Shown one piece after another: positions 1 to 13,947 of a stretch of 64,000 bases of DNA. The position numbers and the translations under genes are program-made. Each line of letters opens with the position of its first letter. The stretch's first letter is position 1. The notes under the pieces are model-generated. The model saw only the letters and a program-made list of their open reading frames with translations. It had not been told where the DNA came from and did not search any database. Source of the stretch: Thamnaconus septentrionalis (lineage: Eukaryota; Chordata; Actinopteri; Tetraodontiformes; Monacanthidae); NCBI GenBank assembly GCA_009823395.1, contig CM020515.1:17670989-17734988 (forward strand), read 5' to 3'.

Positions 1-530
1 CGTATCTGATCATGAGTCTCACAGGCACTTGATGCAATAATTTGGCCTTTTCTCCGGCTGCTGGCTCTGTGTTTGTCCCTCTCACTCGCCGTAGCTCTCA
101 CCTCACAAAAAGTCCCCCTGGCCTGGAGGGGCAGCTGATCCCCCACGCATTCCACTGCTGCTTAGCGCTGAGGTCGCGGCAGCCTCGTGGCTGCCAGCGT
201 GTCTCATGAGCAGCAACATGGCCGTGGCACATAAGACGCAGCAAAAACTGGTGTCAGCAGACCAACACCAGTTCTTGAACCAGTGGGGCCAAAGGAGGAT
301 ACACTTGGTGTGTGTGTGACAGCCACATGTATAATTTACACATCCTGCTTGCCATTGTTATAATGGACACAAGGGACGCTTGTGTCTCTGTGTGTAATCT
401 CCACAGATGATATGGTAGAGCAGCGGGCATTTCCTGCAGGTGAATATAAGTATGTATTTTAAATGTTGTGTGGATTGACTTTATGGAGAAAGGCTGAATA
501 CATTTAATAAACCACGCTGAAGTGTCTCTA
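1..530 (+). other. Probable 3' UTR of an upstream plus-strand gene (stac2 by synteny)
   Basis: No coding exon is recognisable here. A plus-strand AATAAA lies at 506-511, followed by a GT/T-containing stretch, which would suit a cleavage site near 525-535. In human, STAC2 lies next to RPL19 on the opposite strand. Because rpl19 is minus here, stac2 would be plus and end just at this point. The assignment is inference from gene order; no stac2 protein sequence is visible. Confidence 0.3.
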
Positions 531-1179
531 CTGATAGCGTCATTAGAAGTAAGACTGTTAAGACTGCAGTTTCACTGCTCTGCCACTAGAGGGCCTGGGA
601 GATGAGTTGTTCTCTTCATGCGCCGAAACCTCAGTGTTAAATTTTCTTTTCCCTCTCTATCGTCATCACACTAATCCAAAACTTTGATCCAAATACATGC
701 ACCGGTGTAAACGTTGAGGGTTTATTATTTCATTTTATTTTTTGGGCCCACCTTGAGAACCGAACACGCAGAGGAAAAGCAGTGAAAGTAAAAGAAGGAA
801 AACTTCAGATCTTGCCAACATGTCATCTAGACTAACTACTGAAATACAGCGACATGTTATAGCAAGAGCAACAGAGCAGGTGTTTGACTTAGTGCAAATA
901 TTACTTGACCGACTGCCATCACTACATTCCTTATGGTTTATGACAGATCATGTCAAACTTAACTGGCATAATAAATGTCATTATGGATGACACAGGCAAC
1001 ATTGAAAGCTTCGATGATGCTGATTTGTTCATCTTTCAGCTCTAATCCAATAGTCTTGTCTCCTGTGAGGGGTTTTGACCATTTTGTAAATGCATTCAGT
1101 TGTCAGTATAACGTCATTCGTGACTTAATGACGGGGGGGGGAAAAAGCACAGGAGGCTGTCAGTGTCTTTATGTACACT
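531..1179. other. Intergenic spacer between the upstream gene and the rpl19 3' end
   Basis: AT-rich sequence with a short G run at 1132-1141. I see no exon with paired splice sites and no recognisable transposon. Confidence 0.5.
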
Positions 1180-1185
1180 TTTATT
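1180..1185 (-). terminator. rpl19: rpl19 polyadenylation signal
   Basis: The plus-strand TTTATT reads AATAAA on the minus strand, about 40 bases past the rpl19 stop codon (1226-1228). This spacing suits the very short 3' UTR typical of ribosomal protein genes. Confidence 0.8.
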
Positions 1186-1225
1186 GTCAGCACTTGGTGG
1201 CTGGCAGAGGATCAGCAGAGCCAGG

Positions 1226-3589
<2,364 letters not shown>

Positions 3590-3605
3590 GGCTGCTACTT
3601 CAGTA

Positions 3606-3616
3606 GGAAAAGGAAG
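3606..3616 (-). promoter_or_regulatory. rpl19: Candidate 5' TOP tract / transcription start of rpl19
   Basis: About 17-27 bases upstream of the ATG, the minus strand reads CTTCCTTTTCC. This is the pyrimidine tract expected at the capped 5' end of ribosomal protein mRNAs (5' terminal oligopyrimidine), which confers mTOR/LARP1-dependent translation. The tract is seen directly; its use as a start site is inferred from the family rule and the short 5' UTR it implies. Confidence 0.5.
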
Positions 3617-3619
3617 ACT

Positions 3620-4768
3620 CGGAGAGACGCACCGGAAGCTACCATTATGCAGGAGCTTCCATCTGTCCACAAGAAAACTATGGGTCTTCGCTTCAACCAC
3701 AAGTTGTACTTTTAAAAATGTTAACTGATATAAAAAGTGTTTTGCGTATTACTGAAATATTAAACGAATGTGATTTTACGCTAATTGAATTTAATGTGGC
3801 TTTAAATAAAAAGTTAGTATCACAGGACACCCCCATAGAAAGCAATGGCATCGGCCAAAGTTTTCGCAATGTTTCATGGGTAATGGCCCTTTTATTTCAA
3901 TGTTTTGACACCAGGGGGCAGCCTGGAGAATAGAAAAGCTTCACGTATTCATGGTATTCAAGAATAATATTGATAATTGTGGAATACTGTAACATTCCAC
4001 TTGATTTCCTCTTTGTTATGAAATATTGACAAGTAAATCCATATGTCATCTTCTGACGTTTTGTCAATTGTCCAGATGGTGGCGCAACAGTATTCCACAA
4101 AATCCGTATCCTCAAATTGGTCAGCTTGGCGTTTTCACATTGTAGATTTCATCTGAGATTTGTTTCCTCTTTTTTTTGAACTGATATACACTGTTCCTGT
4201 TTTTTTCTCTTCCTTTCATATTATATATTTAGTGCTGTCTCTGCTTTAACATCACCCTTTTAAATGATGACCTAAGTGAAAAACAAACAAACCAAACCAA
4301 CACAATACTCATAACACCAAAAAAAAAAAAAAAAATAATGAATACACCTCCCGGCTAAGCCTAGCATTCAAATACACTCAGTCTATAAAAAATAAAATAT
4401 TGCACAAAACAAGTATGACCAACTAAAAGAAAATAATGTAATTATTATGGATTGGCTTCTATTAACAACCATTGTGATTACACTGGAAGCTTTGCGGTGC
4501 GTGGCTACAAATAAAGGCACAATGTAAAAATAGCAAGTTGGTGTACCACCATCTGCCTGGCTGCTCGTTATGGCTTCCACTGTTGCATGCTTTTAGCAGC
4601 AGCCGCAGCAACCCATTGCCATGGAAACGGCGGTCCACACTGGCAGTGTGGGTGCATGAGGGGCACTTTGGTGAATTTATCACCTCAGGTAACCCAAAAA
4701 TACCAACTGAAACATCATCCTGGATGAAGTATGTCCCAAAGTACTGGATCACCACTTACCACCTACTG
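3620..4768. other. Intergenic spacer left of the candidate minus-strand gene
   Basis: AT-rich DNA with an A run near 4320. The interval 4500-4918 is open in several frames on both strands. Apart from the candidate exon at 4769-4853, none of these frames resembles a known protein or has a convincing pair of splice sites. Confidence 0.4.
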
Positions 4769-5608
4769 TTACAAGAGGCAGCAGTAGCTCTTAGAGTTCT
4801 TCCACTGTGTGAAAATGAACTGGTTGAAACCCAACAGGAAGCTGATGCCTTTGCTGTGGTGGAACTCTGTATCCTCTGGCTAATGGTCACTATAATCACT
4901 TGTTTAGAACATAAATAAATAAAATGAAATTAGATCCAAAGCTGCACATGAACATTGCCATTTTCAGAAAATGTAATTAAATTGTTTGTTTTTTTAATTA
5001 AAAGTTAAAGACAACAAATGCCAATATAGGTATTGAGATAAACAGACTTCAAAAGGGGTTGAATATTTTCTGGGTGGTTCCGTAGGGGGCTAAACCTGTG
5101 GGCATCTCACCTCCCCTCCTCCACCAGCTGCTGCTCCCTCATCAATCGATACGTGAGGGTGGGGTCTCCTCTACTGGGCGTGGTTGGGCTTCGACTCCCA
5201 GCTGAAGACTGAGGAGCGCACACCGGGGACAGAGTAACAAGGCAAGTGGAGGAAGACAACACCCCACCGGAAGTAAGAAGTAGAGACCTACAAAATAAGA
5301 TAATCATGTTAAAACTGACATATAAATGTGAGAGTTTCTATGTTAAGTGCAAAATTTTTACCTGTTGTCTTTTTTACTGTTTTATATTTATTTTTTTATC
5401 TTTCGGATTCTTATAGGCTGAAATAACCCAAAATACGTTGACAAAGTTTGTTGCGTTGTCATTTGATGGTGACGCTGAGAAAATGCTTTTATTTTGAATC
5501 TAACCGGATGCGTGATTGTATCAACCCGTCTACCTTGATGGTCGTGTAAAAGCCTGGTGCGCCAGTCAGCGAGGCTATCGGCTGGAGGAGGGAGTCGGCA
5601 GCTGCCAT
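4769..5608 (-). CDS. Unidentified candidate small gene, three phase-compatible exons, divergent from cacnb1
   Basis: I do not recognise this protein. On the minus strand, an exon at 5534-5691 follows a strong polypyrimidine acceptor (ending TTTCTTTAG) and has an ATG at 5608-5606. It encodes 25 residues starting MAAADSLLQPIASL and ends in phase 0 at AAG|gtagac. A second exon at 5111-5208, after CTCCTCAG, continues in phase 0 (SSAGSRSPTTPSRGDP...) and ends in phase 2 at AG|gtgag. A third at 4769-4853, after CCACCACAG, completes the Ser codon and ends at a TAA. The model gives 85 residues with no recognised domain. The third acceptor has a weak pyrimidine tract, so the 3' part is the least certain. 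An upstream non-coding exon must lie near or inside cacnb1 exon 1. It could instead be a non-coding antisense transcript. Confidence 0.3.
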
Positions 5609-5777
5609 CGTTCCACCATCCAGCTCCGCTCCATCGGCGTCCTCGGAGAAAGAAGAAGAAGATCGAATAAGATGAGTCGGTCGACGCCGTCCTAAAGAAA
5701 GACAGAAAGAAAAACAAAAAACACGCACAACGAAAATAAGTTATAAAAATAGAGTTTTAGCCTCAAAAGTTTAATCA

Positions 5778-7371
5778 ATGGTACAGAAAAGTAGTATGTC
5801 CAGGACGCCTTCGACCTCAACCCAGGAGATCCAAATGGACATGTTCGACCATCAGCCACACACACAGGTAAGACAGCGGCGGAATAACCAACCGGACGTG
5901 ACAGATTCGTCCAGTGAGCGGAATGAAAAATTGACGTCTTCAATTTAGAACACTGTCTTAAACGAGACCGAAGCTGTTGGTTTGGTGGAGATTAACAGGT
6001 TGCTCGTCTGTCAAGTCGCTTCGACCGCTCGCGTCTCGGATTCACGCCTCAAAAGAAACAATAGCCACGATTTAGATTTTTCTTGTGTTTGTTTTTTTTC
6101 TTCTTCTCGTTTTTAAAGTCGGGTTCTGCTGATTCGTCATTAGATTTGCGAGTCGTCGCCCCATGTCATCCTCCGCCAGCCTCCATCCCGGTAATTGTGT
6201 TATCTGTCTCCCATGTGTGTGACCACGAATGAGGATGTGATGCAACCCTTGTTTTCATGCCGTCTGCTCCGATGGTTCTGGTGAAGAAGAAAAAGAAGGA
6301 GACACACGTCATTGTGTTAAATCAGTCACCAATTAATCAGGTTGCTGCTGCTGCTGGGGGAGGGGGAGGAGGGGGAGGGGGAAACATTGACATTTTTGGT
6401 TTGTTTGTTTTGTTTTGTTTTGTTTTGTCAATTGAGCTGATGCTGAGGAGCGACACAGTGTCTCCAGTCTTGTCCTTCAGTATCAGCACCATCTGGAAAT
6501 GCTCCCTCAGCAACATCTTCTCCCGCCTCCTCTCCCCCTCTCTCGTTCACAATTAAACTTTCTCTTTATTTTGGTCCACCACCTCCTCTTCTTCCTCCTC
6601 CACTCGGCCGCAAATAGGAAGCGACAGTACAGATGTTTAGTCAGAACACTTGAAATGGTGGACGCTTGGAACAAAAGAGTAAAAAGGAAGAACACAGATC
6701 TAGAACAAACACACCCACGCCGAGCTCAGTCATTGTTTCTCCAGAGAAGAAGGAGGAAAAAAGCCAAAATCAACAACCATCAGCTTGACGCACACAACCA
6801 AACCAACAAACCAACCAACGATTTGAACTCCAGACACCACAGCTCCTTTTCCATCTCCTCAACCATCACGTTCTCATCCGCTCTGGGGGAGTCTGCTCTG
6901 GAGATCTCAGTCTGAGCCGTCAGGCAAAGAAGCACAAGATGTGGTTGGCGTGTTTCTTCCATCCCAGGCAGTAGGGTAGGGTGTGTGCTTGTGCGTTTGC
7001 ACTTTATTCTGCAACCGTGATGCATTTCTAATATCTTGAAGAAGAAGAAGAAGAAGAAGAAGAAGAAGAAGAAGATGGTTTTTCCAGAAGAAGAAATGAG
7101 CCACGGCCTGCAGAACTGATCTGAATTTCAGCGAGTGGTGGAGATGAAATGCGGCGCCGTGCAACGTTGAGGGCTTGTTGGAAGGGGTCAGTGCAGTGCG
7201 ACGTGCCGAGCGACACCTTTGCTGACGCCCCTCCTTAATTATGCGGCTAATCGGCGAGGATGTTTACCAACAGGAAGCCGGCCCTCCCTACTTCCTGTGG
7301 CATTTCCCTGCCCTTTGGCTGACAGGAACCGCTCCAACTCCACTCACACACACTCTCGGAGGACCCCCCTC

Positions 7372-7410
<39 letters not shown>

Positions 7411-7864
7411 CACACAACTTGCAGCCTAGCAGGTTTTACATGGGCGAAGTCTCTCCCAATGTTGAGCCAGTGTTCCTCTCAGATGTAGGCTCTGGCTTTC
7501 TAACTGCGTCTATACATCTGCATATATGCATCGTGTCCCATCATGCTTTGTGCCAACCGTCCGGCTGGTGACCATCAGATCCTCAGGCAGCAGCAAACCA
7601 AGCATGTCTCTGTTCGTTAGCGCTCGTCTGGACTTTGAAAATTAATTCCTGAACTCCTGACTCTTTCTCTGCAGAGACAGATGTGGGTTTTTTTCTTCTT
7701 TTTTTTTAAGCTGTGCGTTGGAAGAGAAGCTTCGTTGTTTTTTTTTTGTGGCTTTTGGTTGCAGCAGCAGCAGGCATTGGAGTAACAGGTCGTGTTTGTT
7801 TAGAGGCAGGCAGGCAGGCAGGCCTGTGCTCAGTGTGAATGTGATAAGAAAACAGAGACAGAGA

Positions 7865-7933
<69 letters not shown>

Positions 7934-8179
7934 CAGCAGGTCTAGTTCACCTGCCGCTGCATCCACATCGGTTCAGCTGCTGTTTACATACTGCTGGTCT
8001 AATGGGCCTGGCTGTAGGAAGTCAAATTCAACGTGTAAGGAGACCCCTGCTGGACTCACTCAATGATTTGATGAGTTTCAGCGACAGAAAACATTTTTGG
8101 GAGCATCATTTCATAGGTAGAACACTGTGTTCCTACTGCACTTATCACAAAGTGATGTGGGAAAACTTGTCAGTGCTCA

Positions 8180-8217
<38 letters not shown>

Positions 8218-11200
8218 CACTATTATTATCACTTTCCACTCAGGCACCATAAAAGACAGCCTGAAGCTATGCTCAGGTCCTTTGTCACCGCCCAGAATCA
8301 CCACAGTAAGAAAGAACAGATTTAGCTGCAAACAAACTCATAATTTACTATTTTCAAATATAAAATGTTCACTCAAAATCATGGCAGTGTTTGTGTGTGT
8401 GTCTATTTCTGTAGATTTTATGGGGAAAAACAAACAAACAAACAAATAGCACAGGAAACTTGCTACAAGGTTATCTGTAGCTCAAGTGTGTGTTAGCAGC
8501 ATGCTACCTGGCTAACCTGTGGTGTGATGTGCTTGGCGTGCCTGATCACCAGTGCCAGTGAAAACTGCACAGTTACATATCATTAAGAAAGTCATATACT
8601 TCTGAATTAAAGTATAAGGTATTTATTTATTTATTTTTATTTATTTATTTATTTATTTATTTATTTGCCCTGTGATGTACTGGCAGCTTGTCCAGGGTGT
8701 AACCCTGCCTTCAGCCTATGGCGGCTGGGTGAGGCTGCAGTGGATGGATTCTTTTTTTTTTTTATTACTCATTCATTCATTTGATTATTTTTATTTCAGT
8801 GATTAAGTCACTGTGTATATTGAAGCTATTAATGAATTGTTTTTTATTCTCTCATGATTGGTTTCTAATTTATGAAGCGACATGTGCCCATATAACGTAT
8901 ATCCACGTTACACCACATCAGGAGGAAAGACGTCTCTTGGTAAATGAATTAATTCCACGTGCAAACAGAGTGTTGATCTTTCCTTTTCATTTGCAATCTC
9001 TCCGGCAGCGGCGCTACTTTTTTTTATTTGTTTGCTGGGAGAAACGACAGCCAGTCTCCCAACTAAATGTGATTAGTCAGCGCTGTGTAACCGTGGCGAC
9101 ATGGGCGGGGAGGGGAGGGGCCCTAATGCAATGTGCAGTGTCCTCTGCTCAACCCAGAGTGGCCGCTCGTCCGCCAATCAGATTACGGCAACAGTCCCCA
9201 GTTTACGCCAGAACATGAAGACTGACGAGTAGCGGCGGTGGACTGGTGGACTTCCTCTGCACTCTGCCACTGTTGTCCGGCTTTATCTCACCACCACAAC
9301 GCCTGCACATTCTCCGCCTGTGCCTGCAAACCAGGCTTTCTCTTCTGGAAGATGTCGGGATAAATTTGAACAGAGCGCCACGTGGTTGACTTGTTCCTCT
9401 CTTTGTCTTTTCTCTCGGACTCTCGCAGGGAAAGTACGCCAAGAGGAAGAGCCGCTTCAAGCGCTCTGATGGCAGCACCTCCTCTGACACCACCTCCAAC
9501 AGCTTCGTCCGACAGGTAAACGTTTCACACTTTAATCCCCCTCTCCCCAGAACCTGCTAATCCAGGTGCCAGACTCGCTCTCAACTTTCCACACCGTTTT
9601 GTTTGATGAAGCCTCTTAATTAAAGTTTAATGGGGTCAATGGGAGACTTTCACCGCTGGGGACTCGTCAGCTGCCCTGAAGCCGGACTGTAATTATAATA
9701 ATGCACAGATGTCTTGTTTCAATCTTACTTCCATCAAAGTTTACTTCCAAAGAAATTTGCTCGATTTTAAAATTTTTAATCTGAGCGTTTCCCCTTTATA
9801 ATTGAAATGATGAGCTGTTCTGACAATGACTCCCCCTGCAAAAAAAAAATTATTCTGACTCAAGATTTGCGAAGGTGATGATGTTGATATAATTTTCAGG
9901 TTAACTGATGAGAGAGCTTTTGTCAGTCTGCTGTGCTTTGCCATGTCACTCCTCGAAGTGAACCATCCAGCCTTCTTGGATGAGAAGCAGTCGTGTTGGA
10001 TGATGGTTTTGGAGGAGACACCAGCAGGGATGCATTTGTTTGCCTACTGCGTCCTACTGCCCTGCTACACAGTGCACTAGCTCGAGACCTCACCGTTATG
10101 TAGCGGTGTCCAAATGTCTGATGAGACCAGGGAACTGTTTGCAGCAAGACCCTACAGAGAGCCGTAAAACAACAACCAGTGGTCACGAATTGTGCATCAA
10201 ATCCAGTCTTGGTGTTCAGGACAATATCCAGCAGCACAAAGGTGATGTGGAGGTGATTAGGTTTCCTATATTCCAAGTCCAGCTTCCAAATCAGCCACAT
10301 TGCCACAAATGCATGCATCCCTCATTTTCAGCTGAGAAGATAAGAGGTCATGGCTCGCTGTCCAGTGCGGCTGCAACTGTCTGTCAGCTTTTAGCACGAC
10401 TTGTACACCACTCTGTTTGTTTGTCTCTCGGCCTTGTCGTGGTTTTTGAAGCAGTTGCGTGCGACGACAACCTGTGATCACGTCTGTGTCGCTGCCTACA
10501 AGTGTTGCTCAAACCTCAACAATGTCCACCACGTTTTCCGACTGCAAGCTCAACCCGGTAATAGCCACCTTTCTTAAAAAGCATGCTTGGAAGTATTTGT
10601 TCTTCTTTGCGGCATAATTACACATATCTTGCTCATATTTCTGATGTCTTCAGTGTCTATCTGCAGTGTAGAAAGTTGTAAAGAAAAGAAAATTGCATGA
10701 GAAGGCGTGTCCAAACTTTTAACAGGTAGTGTACATCCAAAACTATGTGAAGGTGTCCTGAGTGCGACACCTTCACCTGCCTGCAGCGGCCGTGTGAATC
10801 AGCTGCAGCTGAGGGTCAAGGAGCCGTGCGGTGTTGAACAACAACGCCTCCTCTCCTCAAACAGAGATTTGGAGGCGGGGTCAGGGCATCGCACGCTGCC
10901 GACCCGTGCTGCGTTTTGCTGTTTTTTTTTTTTTTGTCTGTACATGACATTTCTGAAAAGCCAGGCTTCGCGGCAGCAGCTAAATGCATCCCCCCCCAAA
11001 CCCCTCCCCTTACCGTCTGACCTCTTCATTTACGAGAGGAAATGATTTGCCCCCGTTGCTGAATGACATTTACCTGTTGGCCGCCTGCGTTGCGTTTTTT
11101 TCTCTCTGTGAAATGGGAAAAAAAAAAAGAAAAAAGAGGAGGAGGAGGAAGAAGAAGCGACGGCGGTGCTGTTGTCGAACTCGGCGAGCTGCTGAAACCC

Positions 11201-13416
11201 CTCCTGGTGCTTTTCTAAAGGTTAGCTGCGTCCTCGCCTACACACAGCACCCTTCCCTCCCCGCCGCCGCCGCCTCCTTCATTAACTCGCCGACTCTGCC
11301 GGCACCGTGACCACAAGCGGCCAGCGAGGCCTGCAGGTCCGGCGCAGTGCGGGACGGCTGCACCAGAAACCTCATTCCCGAGACGCAGAGAATCGTACTT
11401 TTTGTCCAGGCTGGCGGTGGAAAGACTTTCAGACAGTTTTTCGTTGCTAGACATGTGTTTTGTGTTTTTCTTGTCGTGCACAATGATGTCGAAGGTCCTG
11501 CAGCCTTGCCGGAGATCTATAGGCTTCCTCGAGGTGCCGAGGCAGCCTCGTCTCAAACAACTGCAAGCTGAGGGCTCCCGTATAGGCTTTCGCACGTCTC
11601 ACACACACACCTACGCCAGAGCACGCACGTACGCACGCACGCTCGCCGCACAGCGAGCACGCCGGAGCCACAACCAGCCGTGGGTTTCCATGGCGACCGG
11701 GCCAGTGAATCTACCCGCGTGTGGAGGCACAGTTGGATGGAAGGACGTCGGGGAGGGATGTTTAGTTGAGCTTGTGTGTTGGTTGTGTGTGTGTGTGTGT
11801 GGGTGTCGGTAGTGTGTGTGTGTGTGTGTGTGTGTGCAACCCACGCGTTTGTCCAGTGCAGCTTTGCATTAAACAGACGTCGTCGTCGATCAAGCGTGCA
11901 GACGGGCATGTGGCCGCAGCAGCTGCTTCTAAAGTGACTGTGGAGAAAAAAAACAACAGAATTTTATATTATCGTGTTAGAATTATATTAGAATTTGGCT
12001 TTTGGCTTCTTTTTTTTTGTCTTTTGCTCGCGCAGTGTTTGCAATACATTTTAACTAGGAGTTTGTCTCGGAGGAACTGCCCCCCCCTCCCCCTCCTCCC
12101 CAGTGGGCCAGCTGATGTTGAGCTGTATCTTCCAGCGGTTGAATATTTGGTCATCAGTATGAGTTTTTGTTTTTTTTTCCTAGGATGTCAACTGTCTGCA
12201 ACCATCACTGGTGTTGCAGCGTTCAAATTCACACTTGTCTTCATTGTCAGCCTCTTGATCAACGCGAGTGCTACACAGCTTCCTGGATTCCTGGCTTATT
12301 TATTTTGCTCGTCATTTCTCAGGACAGGATGCTGACACCATTTCAACCAACTGCACATTGGTATTTTTGGGCTCTTTCTTGGGGGGGGTGGGGGGGGGGG
12401 GTTGTGTTCATGAGCTGAAGACATTTGTTACATGCTGATTTATGTCTCTGCAGGCCAAGTCCTGTTCTTTAAATCACAGAAATTCAAAGCACTTTAGACA
12501 AATCTTGTGCTCTGTTCCAGCCTCTGTAACCAGACACTGATTCCTGCAAAACAGATTCTACCCATTACTTTCTTTCCCACGTTGCTGCTCCATTGGCAGG
12601 CTATTCTCTGGCCTGGCTGCTAAATGGGAACAATTTTAGGCTCTACACGTTTTTTCAGAGAGAGACTGTCAGTGGAATCCCTGCTGAGGAGCAGCAGGAG
12701 GAGCCAACTGGACGCTGGCTCGTATCTAACAGCCCTTCTGCATGTCAGAGACCACTAGAGTTGTAGTCATGGATAAGAACCTGCCCCTTTTCCCCCCATG
12801 TCGCCCTCTAGTGGATATACTACCACCTCCATCAACCTTACAACCACATGTGCCCTGCCAGATTGAGGCTGTGTGACACAGTCATGGTTTGGTTGCTCCG
12901 TGTGTGCTTCAACAGAGCCAAGATACTGAGAACACACACACACACGTTTGTGATGGACGTGAAATGGATGGTGTGTCACTTTCGGGGGTGAACTACCCCC
13001 TTCAATAATGAGCGAGCTCATAATGGGCATCGACCCTCGGCTCCGCCCTCCACCGGATCAATCATTCGCTTCCCGGTGGAGATGGAAGCCGAGAGGAAAC
13101 AGGGAGACAGAGCCGGGGATCAGCTGGGAGAGGAGGCGGGGGGTTTCCCTGGGCACTGGCTCTGCCCCCTGGCCCCCCGCACTCTCCCTCCACCCCCCAT
13201 TCCCACGTCAGCCGGGGGCTTTGAATGGCTGACGGCTGCATACCAAGCCTCCTTCTGGGTCTCAGTGTGGCCGTGTCCCTGTTTCTGCCCGGCCGGCCGG
13301 CGCTAAATATATTTCCACAGGTTGCAAATGTAGCACAAGTCCTGCAACCCGAGACCCTGCCGCCCCCCCCGCCCCCAACCCAACACCCGGTTCACGTTCC
13401 TCCGGGTAGCGCTAGG

Positions 13417-13457
<41 letters not shown>

Positions 13458-13542
13458 GGGGTTGGAGCCAGTCTCCTGGTTGCACATATACGAGAGACTT
13501 TTCTGGCTTTCTGTCCTCTCTTACACTACAGATACACACACA

Positions 13543-13621
<79 letters not shown>

Positions 13622-13911
13622 ACAAACACGCACATGTACGCCTCTCTGCTTGTCAAACCGGCAGACAGCCACTCACAGTAGTTATCCCTATCTGTCTCTC
13701 TCTCTTCACACACACACACACACACACGCGCGCACACACACAGCTGTGTCCGTGCACTGCGGCGGCGCCTCCTTGCTTTGCCGAGGTGTGGCAAGCGTGG
13801 CCAGCGAGGTATGGAGAGGACCGAGAGGATCCAGCGGCCCGTCCCGGTAAGAAGGAGCTGCTTCATTGACTTTTCTCTTTCGGTCGATTGATTGGGAAGT
13901 CAGCTTACATA

Positions 13912-13947
<36 letters not shown>

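Larger units (their letters stand above)
5868..9428 (+). other. cacnb1: cacnb1 intron 1
   Basis: A 3.6-kb intron, GT-AG. It holds a G-rich stretch at 6356-6382 and GAA, CA, GA and TTA microsatellites (7037, 7373, 7869, 8180). An interspersed-repeat tail is at 8620-8747, and a GC-box/CCAAT-bearing segment is at 9098-9182. I found no coding exon. Confidence 0.7.

Noticed and set aside
4538..4918. 126-codon plus-strand frame between rpl19 and cacnb1
   Set aside because: No recognisable domain, no splice sites or promoter that fit, and the opposite strand is equally open; I kept only the phase-consistent minus-strand model, at low confidence.
6257..6915. Open frames over the G-rich stretch in cacnb1 intron 1
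   Set aside because: Low-complexity glycine and charged runs from GGA/GAA repeats, with no splice support.
10000..10340. Open frames on both strands around 10.0-10.3 kb
   Set aside because: The segment looks like an old dispersed repeat (phrase CTTCTTGGATGAGAAGCAGT), with no coding match.
13225..13869. 214-codon frame rich in His-Thr and Cys-Val
   Set aside because: It is a translation of CA/GT microsatellites, with no splice or homology support.
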